Positions 44,445 to 53,797 of a stretch of DNA of 64,000 nt are shown piece after piece (position 1 is the first letter of the stretch; each line of letters opens with the position of its first letter). This DNA comes from Brevibacterium sp. GTDB taxonomy: Bacteria > Actinomycetota > Actinomycetes > Actinomycetales > Brevibacteriaceae. The stretch lies in contig NZ_JAPSIB010000014.1 in the NCBI RefSeq assembly GCF_031179145.1, forward strand, positions 51,976 through 115,975, read 5' to 3'. Below the pieces are notes generated by a model. It saw only the letters and a list, made by a program, of their open reading frames with translations, was not told the DNA's origin and searched no databases. Both the position numbers and the translations under genes were made by a program.

Positions 44445-45185
44445 GTGTTGACGGTGGCTGAGAAGAGTGCGCGGAAATTCGCTGGTGAGACCCCGCTGGG
44501 CAGGACCCGACGGGCGCGCAAGATCAATCGGATCCTCGCCGAGGTGTATCCCAACGCCAAGTGCGAACTGGACTTCGCGACCCCGTTCCAGCTCCTCATC
44601 GCGACCGTCCTCTCCGCGCAGACGACCGACATCCGCGTCAACGCGGTGACCCCCGGACTGTTCGCCGCGTTCCCCGACGCGCACGCGCTGGCGGTGGCCA
44701 ACCTCGGCGAGGTGGAGGAGCTCATCCACTCGACGGGGTTCTACCGGGCGAAGGCTCGCAACATCGTCAAACTCGCGAACGACCTCGTCGACCTCTACGA
44801 CGGCGAGGTGCCCGCCTCGATGGACAAACTCGTCAAGCTGGCCGGAGTCGGGCGGAAGACCGCGAACGTGGTGCTCGGCAACGCCTTCGACGAACCCGGG
44901 ATCACCGTCGACACCCACATGGGCCGATTGGCGCGCCGGTTCTGGTGGACCCAGGAGACCGACCCGGTCAAGGCCGAGGAGGACATCGCGAGCCTGTTCC
45001 CGAAGAAGGAGCTGACCCTGCTCTCCCATCGGGTGATCTTCCACGGCCGCCGCATCTGCCATTCCCGCAGACCCGCGTGCGGTGCCTGTCCGCTGATGAC
45101 GCTGTGCCCGTCCTTCGGGATCGGTGAGCTCGATCCCGACAAGGCCCGGGCGATGTTCAAGTACGAGATGGCTCCCTTGGCGTGA
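44445..45185 (+). CDS. nth: Endonuclease III (DNA glycosylase/AP lyase)
   Basis: 246 residues from a GTG at 44445 (TAGGAT at 44431 lies eight bases before it). Helix-hairpin-helix GVGRKTANVVLG with catalytic Lys138, Asp156 in VDTHMG, and a 4Fe-4S cluster by Cys205, Cys212, Cys215 and Cys221 (spacing 6-2-5 as in E. coli). It excises oxidised pyrimidines in base-excision repair. The stop overlaps the GTG of the Nudix gene (GTGA). Confidence 0.95.
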   Translation: MLTVAEKSARKFAGETPLGRTRRARKINRILAEVYPNAKCELDFATPFQLLIATVLSAQTTDIRVNAVTPGLFAAFPDAHALAVANLGEVEELIHSTGFYRAKARNIVKLANDLVDLYDGEVPASMDKLVKLAGVGRKTANVVLGNAFDEPGITVDTHMGRLARRFWWTQETDPVKAEEDIASLFPKKELTLLSHRVIFHGRRICHSRRPACGACPLMTLCPSFGIGELDPDKARAMFKYEMAPLA

Positions 45186-45904
45186 GCGCGGGCTGCGAGG
45201 AGTCCGAGGACCCTGTCTGCGACTTTGAGCTGCGCCGTCAGCTCGAACGCCTGGCTTCCTCGAAGGGGTCACCGCTGTGGATGCGCCGGTCGACGGTTCC
45301 CGACGACGTGGAGGTCCGCTCCGCCGCAGTGCTCATGCTGTTCGGTCGGGGAGAAGCCCCGCGCACCGAAGCCGGACGGGCGGAACTGCCGCGACTGGCC
45401 GAGCTGGGGATCGAGGACCTCGACATCGTGCTGCTGCAGCGCGCCAGCACCTTGCGGCATCACCCCGGCCAGGTGGCATTCCCGGGAGGCAGCCGTGACC
45501 CCGAGGACGTCTCGCTGACTGCTGCCGCGCTGCGCGAGGCCGAGGAGGAGGCCGGCATCCCACCATCGAGCGTCGAGGTGTTCGGGGAGATGGACCCGCT
45601 CTACATCCCCGTCAGCAGGTTCGTCGTGACCCCCGTGATCGGATACTGGTCGCAGTCGGGAACCGTGCAGGTGATGGACCACGACGAGTCCTATGCCGTG
45701 CACCGTGTCCCGATCGCGGACCTGGTGGCACCGGCGAACCGAGGGACCTTCGCGCGCCCGGACCTGGGGATCACGACGCCCGCCTTCGACGTCGGCGTGT
45801 TCAGGGTTTGGGGATTCACCGCGGGAATCCTCGACTTCGCACTCGAGCATCTCGCCTGGGCGGGGGAGTGGGACCGCGGAGCGCCCATCGACATCGACTT
45901 CTGA
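45182..45904 (+). CDS. CoA pyrophosphatase-like Nudix hydrolase
   Basis: 240 residues. The CoAse signature LRHHPGQVAFPGG (91-103) precedes an intact Nudix box with ALREAEEEAGI (Arg118, Glu119, Glu122 and Glu123). This family cleaves CoA or related dinucleotides. The N-terminal 40 residues are variable. Unlike the other Nudix protein in this window, its metal-binding glutamates are all present. It follows nth in an overlapping GTGA arrangement that is common in actinobacteria. Confidence 0.92.
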   Translation: MSAGCEESEDPVCDFELRRQLERLASSKGSPLWMRRSTVPDDVEVRSAAVLMLFGRGEAPRTEAGRAELPRLAELGIEDLDIVLLQRASTLRHHPGQVAFPGGSRDPEDVSLTAAALREAEEEAGIPPSSVEVFGEMDPLYIPVSRFVVTPVIGYWSQSGTVQVMDHDESYAVHRVPIADLVAPANRGTFARPDLGITTPAFDVGVFRVWGFTAGILDFALEHLAWAGEWDRGAPIDIDF

Positions 45905-45918
45905 GGCGTGAGCAGGGT

Positions 45919-45988
45919 GGACCTGGTGCGTTCGCGAGTCCGGTGCGGGCCTGGTGCGAACGCGGACCTGGTGCGTTCGCGAGTCCGG
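45919..45988. repeat. 25-base direct repeat before the DUF222 gene
   Basis: GGACCTGGTGCGTTCGCGAG and five further bases occur at 45919-45943 and again at 45964-45988; a partial copy (CCTGGTGCGAACGCG) lies between. It fills most of the 130-base spacer between the CoAse gene and DUF222. Confidence 0.75.
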
Positions 45989-46022
45989 GCCGGGCCGGAA
46001 ATCTCGTGTCAGAGCCTCGAGT

Positions 46023-46035
46023 TAGTGTGGGTCCA
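46023..46035 (+). promoter_or_regulatory. Leaderless-type promoter (-10 TAGTGT) of the DUF222-HNH gene
   Basis: TAGTGT at 46023-46028, six bases, then the ATG at 46035. No ribosome site is visible. Confidence 0.5.
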
Positions 46036-47444
46036 TGGAGGCACAGCCCGCATCCGACACCCTCGCCGAGGCGGATCGGTTCAGTGCGCTCCTGCGTGCT
46101 CTGACTCCCGCGACCACGGAACGTGAGAGCCTGGACCGGATCACCGCCTTCGAGGCCCTCAAAGCCACCCTCACCGCAGTTCAGATTCGTGAGGCTGTCG
46201 CCTTCGAACAGCAGCGCCGCACCCGTGATGCTCTCAACAGCGTCCCGGTCGCCAAGCAGGGCAGGCGGGCGGGTGACGAGATCGGATTGGCGAGGAAGAC
46301 CAGCCCGGGCACCGGCCGGAAGTTCCTCACCACTGCCCGCACCCTGAGCGCCGATCTGCCCAGCACGTTGACCGCACTGAGCTCAGGGGTCATCAGTGAC
46401 GTCAAAGCACAGATCATCGTCGATGAGACCAGTGATCTCACTCCGGAACAGCGCCGCAGAGTCGACCTGCGGATGCGAAACACCCTGCCCGAGGCCGGAC
46501 TCGGCACCCTGCGCAACGAGGCCCGAGCTCTGGCCGCTGAACTCGCCGCCGACGATACGGCCAAGAGAGCCGCCGAAGCGGCAAGCCACCGACGGGTGAC
46601 GATGACCCCGACCCGCCACGGCATGGGACGCGTCAATGCGACCCTGCCGCTGATCCAGGCCGTGGCCGTCTTCGAAGGACTGAGAACCGCCGCGGACACG
46701 AAGGTGGCGGCGGGAGACGCTGGAGGCCGCACTCATTCCCAGATGATGGCCGACCTTCTCGTTGAGCGCACAACCGGTCAGGCAGAAGCCGGAGCGGTGC
46801 CGATGGAGGTCCACATCGTCATCGACACCGATTCCCTTCTCGACAGTGGTCGGGTTCCGGCATGGCTGCCCGGGTACGGTCCGCTCCCGAGTCGGACCGC
46901 GCGCGATTCGATCGCGGCGAACAGAGCCAGAGCGTTCATCCGCAGGCTCTTCACCACTCCGACCGAGAAGCAGCTGGTGGGAATGGAGTCGAGGCGGCGA
47001 GAGTTCTCGGGTCTGCTGCGGCGAATGGTGGTCTTCCGTGACGATGTGTGCCGGACGCCATGGTGTGATGCCCGAATCAAACACGCCGATCACGTCCAGG
47101 CTGCCGCGGAGGGCGGGCCCACCACCATGGAGAACGCCAGCGGACTGTGCGCCAGCTGCAACTACGCGAAGGAGCATCCCGGCTGGCGGCATCAGGCCGC
47201 GGAGAATGACCTGGTCGTGCTCACTCCGTCCGGCCGCCGGTACAAGGTGGGGCCGCGGCCATTCATGACGAGGGTCCGGATTCCTCGCCGGTCGCCGCTG
47301 ACTCCCGCCGGCGCGCGCGATTGGGGACAGGCCCTGGCCGGGTTCCTCGATCCCCAGGACGAAACGCCGCCGCACCCGCCGCCATCGGACTTCAGCTCCC
47401 TCGAATACCAGTTCCGGTCCCGAATCATCGCCGACTCGGGATGA
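46035..47444 (+). CDS. DUF222-HNH endonuclease (13E12 repeat family)
   Basis: 469 residues. DUF222 spans about 25-330, followed by an HNH nuclease domain (about 335-385) with DDVCRTPWCDARIKHADHVQ and LCASCN, giving the Cys pairs and His-Asn-His core. These genes are found in many copies in actinobacteria and behave as mobile or selfish nucleases; substrate unknown. It is monocistronic; the spacer after it contains the short duplication CGCCGACTCGGGATGACGC at 47429 and 47452. Confidence 0.87.
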   Translation: MEAQPASDTLAEADRFSALLRALTPATTERESLDRITAFEALKATLTAVQIREAVAFEQQRRTRDALNSVPVAKQGRRAGDEIGLARKTSPGTGRKFLTTARTLSADLPSTLTALSSGVISDVKAQIIVDETSDLTPEQRRRVDLRMRNTLPEAGLGTLRNEARALAAELAADDTAKRAAEAASHRRVTMTPTRHGMGRVNATLPLIQAVAVFEGLRTAADTKVAAGDAGGRTHSQMMADLLVERTTGQAEAGAVPMEVHIVIDTDSLLDSGRVPAWLPGYGPLPSRTARDSIAANRARAFIRRLFTTPTEKQLVGMESRRREFSGLLRRMVVFRDDVCRTPWCDARIKHADHVQAAAEGGPTTMENASGLCASCNYAKEHPGWRHQAAENDLVVLTPSGRRYKVGPRPFMTRVRIPRRSPLTPAGARDWGQALAGFLDPQDETPPHPPPSDFSSLEYQFRSRIIADSG

Positions 47445-47682
47445 CGCCAGACGCCGACTCGGGATGACGCGGGGCGGTGAGATGCGCCCTGTAAAGGCGA
47501 ACCCGGAGTGAATGCGACCGTGCTCATGCGCATTCGCTTGATTCTTCGAACCTTGGAACCAGCCTCCACTTGCCGCCGGCGCCATAGGATGTCGGTCACT
47601 TTGAAGAGAAGTTCCGATCCCGGATCCTGGTCGACACCGGATGACGGCGAAGCTGCGCGGAAATGAGTGCGGTGAAGGCTGC

Positions 47683-48498
47683 TCAGTGGTGCTTTGCCGC
47701 GAAATTCGCGACCAGTTCGGCAACCACATGGCTGTGGGTGGAAGCCACGGTGTGTCCGGCCCCGTCGACGAGGTGATCCTCACAGTGAGGGAAGATCTCG
47801 GTGACCCACCTGTGGACGTGGGCGAACCAGGGATGGCTCTCTGCGCCACCGATGTAGAGAACAGGGCAAGTGATCGCGGCGGTACGTGCGGGCTCGAAGA
47901 CCCAGCCGAGCAGGGCTGGTACGTCGGAGGCGAAGAACGTGGTGGCATCGCGCTCGACCTGCGCTATGTGCTGCTCATTGGCGGTGGACCGTTCCTCGAG
48001 CCAGCTCGGGATGCCGAGGGCGCGGTTGAACTGCTCAAGCGCCTGCGTCACACCCTCTGCGGTGTACGCGTCGTGCAGGCGCCTGTTCGCAGCGAGGAAC
48101 TCCTCGGTCGGTGGCCCGTGTCGAGGTGGGGGTTCGATGAGGGTGAGGGTTCGGACAGCTGATGGGTCGATGGCGGCAAGCTCGAGCGCGACGGCGGCGC
48201 TGTAGCTGGTCCCGAGGATGTGCGCGGGGCGGGCGCTGAGCGCGTCCAGGACCGCGAGGCAGTCGAGGGCATCGCGACGCACCGAGCCGGGTTCACTCAC
48301 GGTGCCGCTGGGTCCGTATTCCCTGCGACGGCAGTCGATCACCCGAAAGTTCCGGGCGATCTCGGACTCGTGGGACAGAGGGACGAGCGCCTCGGTCAGA
48401 AGCGCAGTCTGGATCAGCAGAAGGGGTTCGCCGTCGCCGTGATCATGGACGTCCACGGTCACCGCATCGGCGACCTGCACCGTGCGCGGGCTCGTCAT
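47683..48498 (-). CDS. Alpha/beta-hydrolase
   Basis: 271 residues from the ATG at 48498; a GTG six codons upstream is also possible. The nucleophile elbow is GTSYS (96-100) with Ser98, slightly altered from GxSxG; the Asp is probably in the loop before WFAHVHRW and the His in VDGAGHTVAS. Resembles esterase/lactonase-like hydrolases of the regulator-linked type. No specific substrate. It lies alone between two hairpins. Confidence 0.83.
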   Translation of the reverse strand: MTSPRTVQVADAVTVDVHDHGDGEPLLLIQTALLTEALVPLSHESEIARNFRVIDCRRREYGPSGTVSEPGSVRRDALDCLAVLDALSARPAHILGTSYSAAVALELAAIDPSAVRTLTLIEPPPRHGPPTEEFLAANRRLHDAYTAEGVTQALEQFNRALGIPSWLEERSTANEQHIAQVERDATTFFASDVPALLGWVFEPARTAAITCPVLYIGGAESHPWFAHVHRWVTEIFPHCEDHLVDGAGHTVASTHSHVVAELVANFAAKHH

Positions 48499-48625
48499 GA
48501 CGTCGAACGCTAACACCGGGCACAGTCCTGGTCAATGTTCGGCCGGAGCCATGTGCACCGCTCTGCGCCGGTGAGCCGTGCCTGCGGAGCAGTCGAAGAT
48601 GACCAGCGGAGCCGGTATGAATGCG

Positions 48626-48658
48626 AAAGTGGCGCTGGATCCGATCCAGCGCCACTTT
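48626..48658 (-). terminator. Terminator of the Holin-X gene
   Basis: A near-perfect palindrome: AAAGTGGCGCTGGATC at 48626-48641 and its exact complement at 48643-48658. On the minus strand it ends in TTT after a GC-rich stem, about 35 bases beyond the stop at 48695. Confidence 0.75.
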
Positions 48659-48694
48659 GCTCACGCGCTCATCCGCACACGATGTCTCGCATTG

Positions 48695-49102
48695 TCAGTA
48701 ACGCGGTCCCGAAGGGTTGCTCAGTGCCCGTTTGACGCCCGCTACGAGAGACTTGCCGAGGTCGATCGCGGTGACCGGCACCGGGTTGCCCTTCTTGAAC
48801 AGGGGAACGGCCACCAGGATCAGGATGATCGCAATGACGGCGAGGATTCCGAAGACCATGAGGAAGCTTCCCCACCAGGGCCAGCCGAGACCCTCGTGGA
48901 ATGCCGCGGCACCCGCGAAGATGACCATGAATGATGACAGGAACAGGAAGAACAGAGCAACGATCGCCAGAGCGGAGCCGATGCCCAGGTTCTTCGCACC
49001 GGCAGTGGCCTCAGCTTTCGCGAGTGCAACTTCTTCTTCGACGATCGCCTTGGAATCGTCGCCGATGTCTTTGATCAGTTCGCTGATCGACCTCTCGGCC
49101 AT
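48695..49102 (-). CDS. Actinobacterial Holin-X family membrane protein (DUF1469-type)
   Basis: 135 residues from the ATG at 49102. An amphipathic N-terminus (SISELIKDIGDDSKAIVEEE) precedes two membrane segments (about 45-70 and 77-100). This is the phage-holin-superfamily III family, but such single chromosomal genes are not part of a prophage and may act in envelope organisation. The start at 49228 would add 42 basic residues and is not supported by a ribosome site. Confidence 0.85.
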   Translation of the reverse strand: MAERSISELIKDIGDDSKAIVEEEVALAKAEATAGAKNLGIGSALAIVALFFLFLSSFMVIFAGAAAFHEGLGWPWWGSFLMVFGILAVIAIILILVAVPLFKKGNPVPVTAIDLGKSLVAGVKRALSNPSGPRY

Positions 49103-49191
49103 AAGTGCTCCTATCGAAAGAGTGCGTGGACAATCATTCCTAAGAGTAGTCTGAACGTGCCTGCTGACCAAAGGTTTCCCGCCTGAATGAC

Positions 49192-49258
49192 GAGAAAAGC
49201 CCGTCGGATCCGGTCTCCCTGGCCTCAAGCGCAGTTGCCGTCTCCGACGGGTTTTCTC
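49192..49258 (-). terminator. Terminator of the acetyl-CoA synthetase gene
   Basis: GAGAAAAGCCCGTCGGA (49192-49208) and TCCGACGGGTTTTCTC (49243-49258) pair with one unpaired base. On the minus strand the hairpin ends in CTTTTC, ten bases after the stop at 49268. Confidence 0.75.
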
Positions 49259-49267
49259 ACCGACTCA

Positions 49268-51205
49268 TCACGACTTCGCCACGGACTCCTCGATCAACTG
49301 CATGACCGACGAGTCAGCCAGGGTCGTCGCATCGCCGACCGTGCGGTGCTCGGCCACGTCCTTGAGCAGACGACGCATGATCTTGCCCGAACGGGTCTTC
49401 GGCAGCTCGGAGACGATGTGGACCTTCTTCGGCTTCGCGATCGGTCCGATCTCCTTGCCGACGTGCTGGCGCAGCTCCTCAGCGGTGTCCGCGCTGTTCT
49501 CGACGTCGTTGCCCACGATGACGAATGCGATGACCGCCTGGCCGGAGGTCTCATCGGCAGCACCGACCACAGCCGCCTCGGCGACATAGGGGTGAGCGAC
49601 AAGGGCCGATTCGATCTCAGCCGTCGACAGACGGTGACCGGATACGTTCATCACATCGTCCACCCGGCCGAGGAACCAGATGTCGCCGTCTTCGTCACGC
49701 TTCGCACCGTCCCCGGCGAAGTACGTGTTCTCGAAGCGGGACCAGTACGTCTCCTTGAAGCGCTCCGGGTCTTTCCAGATGCCGCGCAGCATCGACGGCC
49801 ACGGCCGCCGGATGACGAGGAGACCGCCCTCGGGCCCCGCCGGGTTCTCGCCGGTGTCGTCGACGACGTCGACGGAGATGCCGGGGATGGGACGTTGGGA
49901 CGATCCGGGTTTGGTGGAGAGAACGCCGGGCAGCGGGGCGATCATGTGCGCACCGGTCTCCGTCTGCCACCACGTGTCGACGACCGGGCAGCGCTCACCG
50001 CCGATGACGCGGTGGTACCAGCGCCAGGCCTCGGGGTTGATCGGCTCGCCGACGCTGCCGAGCAGGCGCAGGCTGGACAGATCGTACTTGGCGGGAACGT
50101 CTTCGCCCCACTTCATGAACGTGCGGATTGCGGTCGGCGCGGCGTAGAGGATGGTGGCCTTGTACTTCTCGACGATCTCCCACCAGCGACCCTGGTGAGG
50201 GGTGTCGGGGGTGCCTTCGTAGACGATCTCCGTAGCGCCGATGCCCAGAGGGCCGTAGGCGACGTACGAGTGGCCGGTGACCCAGCCGACGTCGGCCGTG
50301 CACCAGAACACGTCGGACTCCGGCTTGATGTCGAAGACGGCCTTCATCGAATAGAGCACCTGGGTGAGGTAGCCGCCCGTCGTGTGCAGGATGCCCTTGG
50401 GCTTCCCCGTCGTCCCCGAGGTGTAGAGGATGTAGAGGGGGTGCTCGGAATCGAAGAACTCGCATTCGTGCTCCGGGCTGGCGGTCTCGACAGCGTCGTG
50501 CCACCACTGATCCCGGCCCTCGGTCCACTCGACGTCCTGACCGGTGCGACGGACCACGAGGACGGTTTCGATAGGCGTGTCACCGTGCGAAAGCGCTTCG
50601 TCGACGGCGGGCTTGAGGCTGGTGGGCTTACCGCGGCGATAGCTGCCGTCGGCGGTGATGACCACACGCGCCTCGGCGTCGATGATGCGTGAGCGCAGAG
50701 CATCGGCGGAGAAGCCGCCGAAGACGACCGAATGCGGGGCGCCGAGGCGGGCGCAGGCGAGCATCGAGATGATCGCCTCGGGGATCATGGGCAGGTAGAT
50801 CGCCACCCGGTCCCCGGACTTGACGCCGAGGTCGGTCAAGGTATTGGCGGCCTTCGACACCTCGGCGAGAAGCTCCGCATAGGTGTACGTGCGGGAATCG
50901 CCGGGCTCGCCCTCGAAGTTGATCGCGATGCGGTCACCATTGCCGGCCCTGACGTGACGGTCGAGGCAGTTGTATGCCACGTTGAGCTTGCCGCCGACGA
51001 ACCACTTCGCGAACGGCGGGTTGCTCCAGTCAAGGACTTCATTGAAGTCCTGGTCCCAATCGACGAGCTCACGGGCCTGCTCGGCCCAGAAGCTGAGGTA
51101 GTCGGCATCCGCGCGCTCGTACTCGTCCGCCTTGACGTTGGCAGCGGCGGCGAACTCCTCTGGTGGGGCAAAGGTGTCGGCTGTTCCGGCTGTGGCGTCG
51201 GTCAT
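49268..51205 (-). CDS. acs: Acetyl-CoA synthetase (AMP-forming)
   Basis: 645 residues from the ATG at 51205, with GGAGGGAACC before it; a longer open frame to 51346 has no ribosome site. Adenylate-forming motifs: [12 protein letters not shown] (P-loop), WWQTETG, and near the C-terminus TRSGKIMRR with the Lys that is acetylated in other Acs enzymes. It converts acetate, ATP and CoA to acetyl-CoA. Reversible lysine acetylation controls Acs in many bacteria, and a sirtuin is encoded in this window, though the functional link is inferred. Monocistronic with a clear terminator. Confidence 0.96.
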   Translation of the reverse strand: MTDATAGTADTFAPPEEFAAAANVKADEYERADADYLSFWAEQARELVDWDQDFNEVLDWSNPPFAKWFVGGKLNVAYNCLDRHVRAGNGDRIAINFEGEPGDSRTYTYAELLAEVSKAANTLTDLGVKSGDRVAIYLPMIPEAIISMLACARLGAPHSVVFGGFSADALRSRIIDAEARVVITADGSYRRGKPTSLKPAVDEALSHGDTPIETVLVVRRTGQDVEWTEGRDQWWHDAVETASPEHECEFFDSEHPLYILYTSGTTGKPKGILHTTGGYLTQVLYSMKAVFDIKPESDVFWCTADVGWVTGHSYVAYGPLGIGATEIVYEGTPDTPHQGRWWEIVEKYKATILYAAPTAIRTFMKWGEDVPAKYDLSSLRLLGSVGEPINPEAWRWYHRVIGGERCPVVDTWWQTETGAHMIAPLPGVLSTKPGSSQRPIPGISVDVVDDTGENPAGPEGGLLVIRRPWPSMLRGIWKDPERFKETYWSRFENTYFAGDGAKRDEDGDIWFLGRVDDVMNVSGHRLSTAEIESALVAHPYVAEAAVVGAADETSGQAVIAFVIVGNDVENSADTAEELRQHVGKEIGPIAKPKKVHIVSELPKTRSGKIMRRLLKDVAEHRTVGDATTLADSSVMQLIEESVAKS

Positions 51206-51330
51206 GGTTCCCTCCGGCTTCATTGGTGGATCGAAAATTCTAGTTGCACTGTATACCCGGAGACAGGGACGGGTAACCGCCAACCGGTGAACCTGCGAGG
51301 CCAATTGGGGGTAGCCGTCCGAGCAGTTGA

Positions 51331-51344
51331 GTGGTATATGCCAC
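51331..51344 (-). promoter_or_regulatory. Possible GlxR/Crp site upstream of acs
   Basis: GTGG-TATATG-CCAC is an inverted repeat with a six-base centre, the GlxR spacing, but it has G and C where the consensus has A and T (TGTGA-N6-TCACA). It lies about 125-140 bases before acs. Apart from this and a TAGTTG stretch, I see no further structure in the 312-base divergent spacer except an 18-codon frame (51459-51515) that I do not regard as a gene. Confidence 0.3.
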
Positions 51345-51517
51345 ATCTGCCGCTGTGCCGGCGGGACGTCGGACCGTCGACTGCTCGCGGAAGCCGATGC
51401 CCCAAATGGCGGGGATGGATGGTCAGTTCTGCAAGGATGGGGATGGGAATCTGTCAGGATGAAACCACAGACTGAAGAGTTCGAAGACCTTGTAGCCGAA
51501 ATGGACTGGAGTTAGCG

Positions 51518-53797
51518 ATGAGTTCGCCGCAGCATCCGACGGGATCAGGTGCACACCCGTGGCATGATCCACACGCACCGAACCCCGGACCGAACAACGA
51601 TCAGCCGGCGGCCCCCGGCCAGGGATCGGCCTATGGCTCCGGCCCTGTGAGCGGCCCGCAGCAGTGGCAGAGCGGTCCCGGTCAGTTCGGCTCGGCACCC
51701 GGTGGACCGGGACCGTATGCACCCGGTGGACCGGGACCGTATGCACCCGGCGGACCTGGCCCGTATGGGCCCGGGTCACAGGGAGCGAGTCCATACGGGT
51801 CAGCGCCCCACAACTCCGGCGCATATGGTTCGGCGCCCGTTGCCTACGGTTCGGGTCCTGGTGCGTACGGTTCGGCACCTGGTGCTTATGGTTCTGGCCC
51901 TGGCTCCTACGGATCTGGCCCTGGCTCCCACGGTTCGGGGCCGCAGGGCTTTGCGCATGCTCAGCCGCCTCGTCGTCGGCGCAGCGGTCCCGGACTGCTC
52001 GGGCCGCTGACGCTGCGTGACCTGCTGCTCCTGTTCGCCGGTCTGCTGTCCCTGATCGTGCTCTTCGTGCCGTTCAAGTCGTTCGGACTCATATCCGTGT
52101 CGCTGTGGTCATGGAATGTCGACATGATGGGCACATTCCTCTTCAACGTGCTGGTCATCTGGCTGATCGTGGCGGCGGTCCTCGTCAATAAGTTCGGCAC
52201 CGGTTCTCTGCGAGTGGGATCCTTGAGCCTGGATCAGACGATCTCCGTTCTCTCCGGAGCGGCATTCGCATTCGCCTTCCTCCAGCTCGTGACTTCGGCT
52301 CCGTACTGGCACGTCGGCGCTTACCTTGCATTCTTCGCCGCCCTCATCGCGTTCTTCGCCGGCGTCCTCACCATGCTCCCGTTCTTCGCGACCGAGTTCG
52401 CCAACCGTGACGAGATTCCGGCGCATCCGAAAGCCCGCCCGGTGTCCAAGCACGCTGCGTCCCCGGCGCCTCGGGCTCCGCTCCCAGGTGCGGCCGCCGG
52501 GGGCGGGTTCGGTCCACCGGCGCCAGGCGCAGCCTTCGGCAGTCAGCAGGGCGGACCTGCCGGCCAATTCGGTGGCCCTGACAGCCAGCCCGGTGGCCAC
52601 CCCGGTGGAACCGGCAACCAGGCCGGCGGCCACTCCGGTGGGCGTGACAGTCACCAGGTCGGATCGGCCGGGCAGCCAGGCGGTTCGCAGCAGCAGTACG
52701 GTCAGCCGGACCAACGGATGCACGATTCGTTCGCTCCGCATGACAGCGAGGGGACGCACTCTCCGGACGGATCTGCGTCGACTCCGCAGGTGCACAGCAC
52801 AGGTGGCGGCCAGACCTACCTCGGCGCCCATGACGCCGATGCCCCGCAGCATTCGCAGAGCGAACCGACGCAGACCCTCGGCTTCGGCGCACGAAGCGGA
52901 GACGAACCGGTCGCTGCTGAGACCGACTCGACCACTGCCTCCGAACGCCGGCGCGGTCGCCATGCCGCACCGGGTGGGGAAGCCGGCTCCGTCAACCCCG
53001 ACGCCACCGGGAACCCCGACGCCACCGCAGCCGGAGCGACAGCTTCCGCTGCTGCTCCGACGGCCGGCGCGTCGGTCATGGATGAGACTCTCGTCGACAC
53101 CCCGGCCGTGGGCGCTGCCGCCGGCGAGAGCCGATTCTCGGCCCCCAACAGTGACTCGGATGTGAATCGCGATTCCGGACAGAACCGCGGATCCGATGAC
53201 TCCCGCGATTCCGGTCAGGACCGCGAGTCGAAGGAAGGATCGGGCGAGGGATCGTCGACCCAGAGCCAGGCGGCGGACAGTCGTTCGGAGCGGACGACGC
53301 CACCCGAGTCCGACGAGCCCACACAGTATGTTCCGATGGGTTCCTACGGAAGCGACAGCGACTCGAACTCGGTGGAGCCGGGGAACTCGCAGACGAGCGA
53401 GCAGGAGACCGTCGTCCAGCCCGCCGTCCCGCGCGACCCTCGGTCGGACGATAACCGGTCGAACACCAGCGGAGACGGCAGTCGGAATGCCGCCGCCCGG
53501 ACCGGCGACCCTGAGTCCCGGACCGGCGGCCCTGAGTCCCGCACCGACGACCCTGAGTCCCGCAGCGAGAGTTCGCGTCGGGGAGGCAACGGCGGGCAGC
53601 AGATCATTCAGGCTTTCTGGTTCGCCGTTCCCGAACCGCGCGAAGCCGTCGACGCAACCACCGGCATGCCCGTGTTCACCATCTACCCAGGTGACTGGTT
53701 CCTCGGTCTCGAGGATCACGGCTCGTGGTTCAAGGTCCGCGACTCCGACGGTCGCGAAGGCCTGCTGCGCAACACCGAGGGAATCCAGCGCGGGTGA
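51518..53797 (+). CDS. Large repeat-rich four-helix membrane protein with C-terminal SH3-like domain
   Basis: 759 residues. The N-terminus (1-155) is Gly/Pro/Ser/Tyr-rich with repeated GGPGPYAP and GPGAYGSA units and no cysteine. Four membrane segments lie at about 170-290. The following 380 residues are disordered, rich in Gly/Ser/Gln/Asp. The last 75 residues (about 685-759: FWFAVPEPREAVDATTGMPV, GDWFLGLEDHGSWFKVRDSD, GREGLLRNTEGI) form an SH3-like fold. No family name known to me covers all parts. The following Fic-like gene starts inside its stop (GTGA). Confidence 0.8.
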   Translation: MSSPQHPTGSGAHPWHDPHAPNPGPNNDQPAAPGQGSAYGSGPVSGPQQWQSGPGQFGSAPGGPGPYAPGGPGPYAPGGPGPYGPGSQGASPYGSAPHNSGAYGSAPVAYGSGPGAYGSAPGAYGSGPGSYGSGPGSHGSGPQGFAHAQPPRRRRSGPGLLGPLTLRDLLLLFAGLLSLIVLFVPFKSFGLISVSLWSWNVDMMGTFLFNVLVIWLIVAAVLVNKFGTGSLRVGSLSLDQTISVLSGAAFAFAFLQLVTSAPYWHVGAYLAFFAALIAFFAGVLTMLPFFATEFANRDEIPAHPKARPVSKHAASPAPRAPLPGAAAGGGFGPPAPGAAFGSQQGGPAGQFGGPDSQPGGHPGGTGNQAGGHSGGRDSHQVGSAGQPGGSQQQYGQPDQRMHDSFAPHDSEGTHSPDGSASTPQVHSTGGGQTYLGAHDADAPQHSQSEPTQTLGFGARSGDEPVAAETDSTTASERRRGRHAAPGGEAGSVNPDATGNPDATAAGATASAAAPTAGASVMDETLVDTPAVGAAAGESRFSAPNSDSDVNRDSGQNRGSDDSRDSGQDRESKEGSGEGSSTQSQAADSRSERTTPPESDEPTQYVPMGSYGSDSDSNSVEPGNSQTSEQETVVQPAVPRDPRSDDNRSNTSGDGSRNAAARTGDPESRTGGPESRTDDPESRSESSRRGGNGGQQIIQAFWFAVPEPREAVDATTGMPVFTIYPGDWFLGLEDHGSWFKVRDSDGREGLLRNTEGIQRG
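51698..51769 (+). repeat. Three 24-base repeats encoding PGGPGPYA
   Basis: Units at 51698, 51722 and 51746; the first two are identical and the third varies at several bases. A second run with the same 24-base period (GAYGSAPG-type units) follows at about 51849-51940. They form the Tyr/Gly-rich N-terminus of the 759-residue protein. Confidence 0.8.
53501..53563 (+). repeat. Three 21-base repeats encoding TGDPESR
   Basis: Units start at 53501, 53522 and 53543 (ACCGGCGACCCTGAGTCCCG and close variants). They lie in the charged, disordered part of the 759-residue protein just before its folded C-terminal domain. Confidence 0.75.

Noticed and set aside
46383..47948. 521-residue minus-strand open frame
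   Set aside because: Antisense to the DUF222-HNH gene and without a family signature; no start context.
48695..49102. Prophage evidence from a holin-family protein
   Set aside because: Holin-X genes occur singly in actinobacterial chromosomes; no lysin, terminase, capsid or integrase gene is near.
51459..51515. 18-codon frame just before the 759-residue protein
   Set aside because: It ends two bases before the next start and could be a leader peptide, but it has no ribosome site or recognisable sequence.
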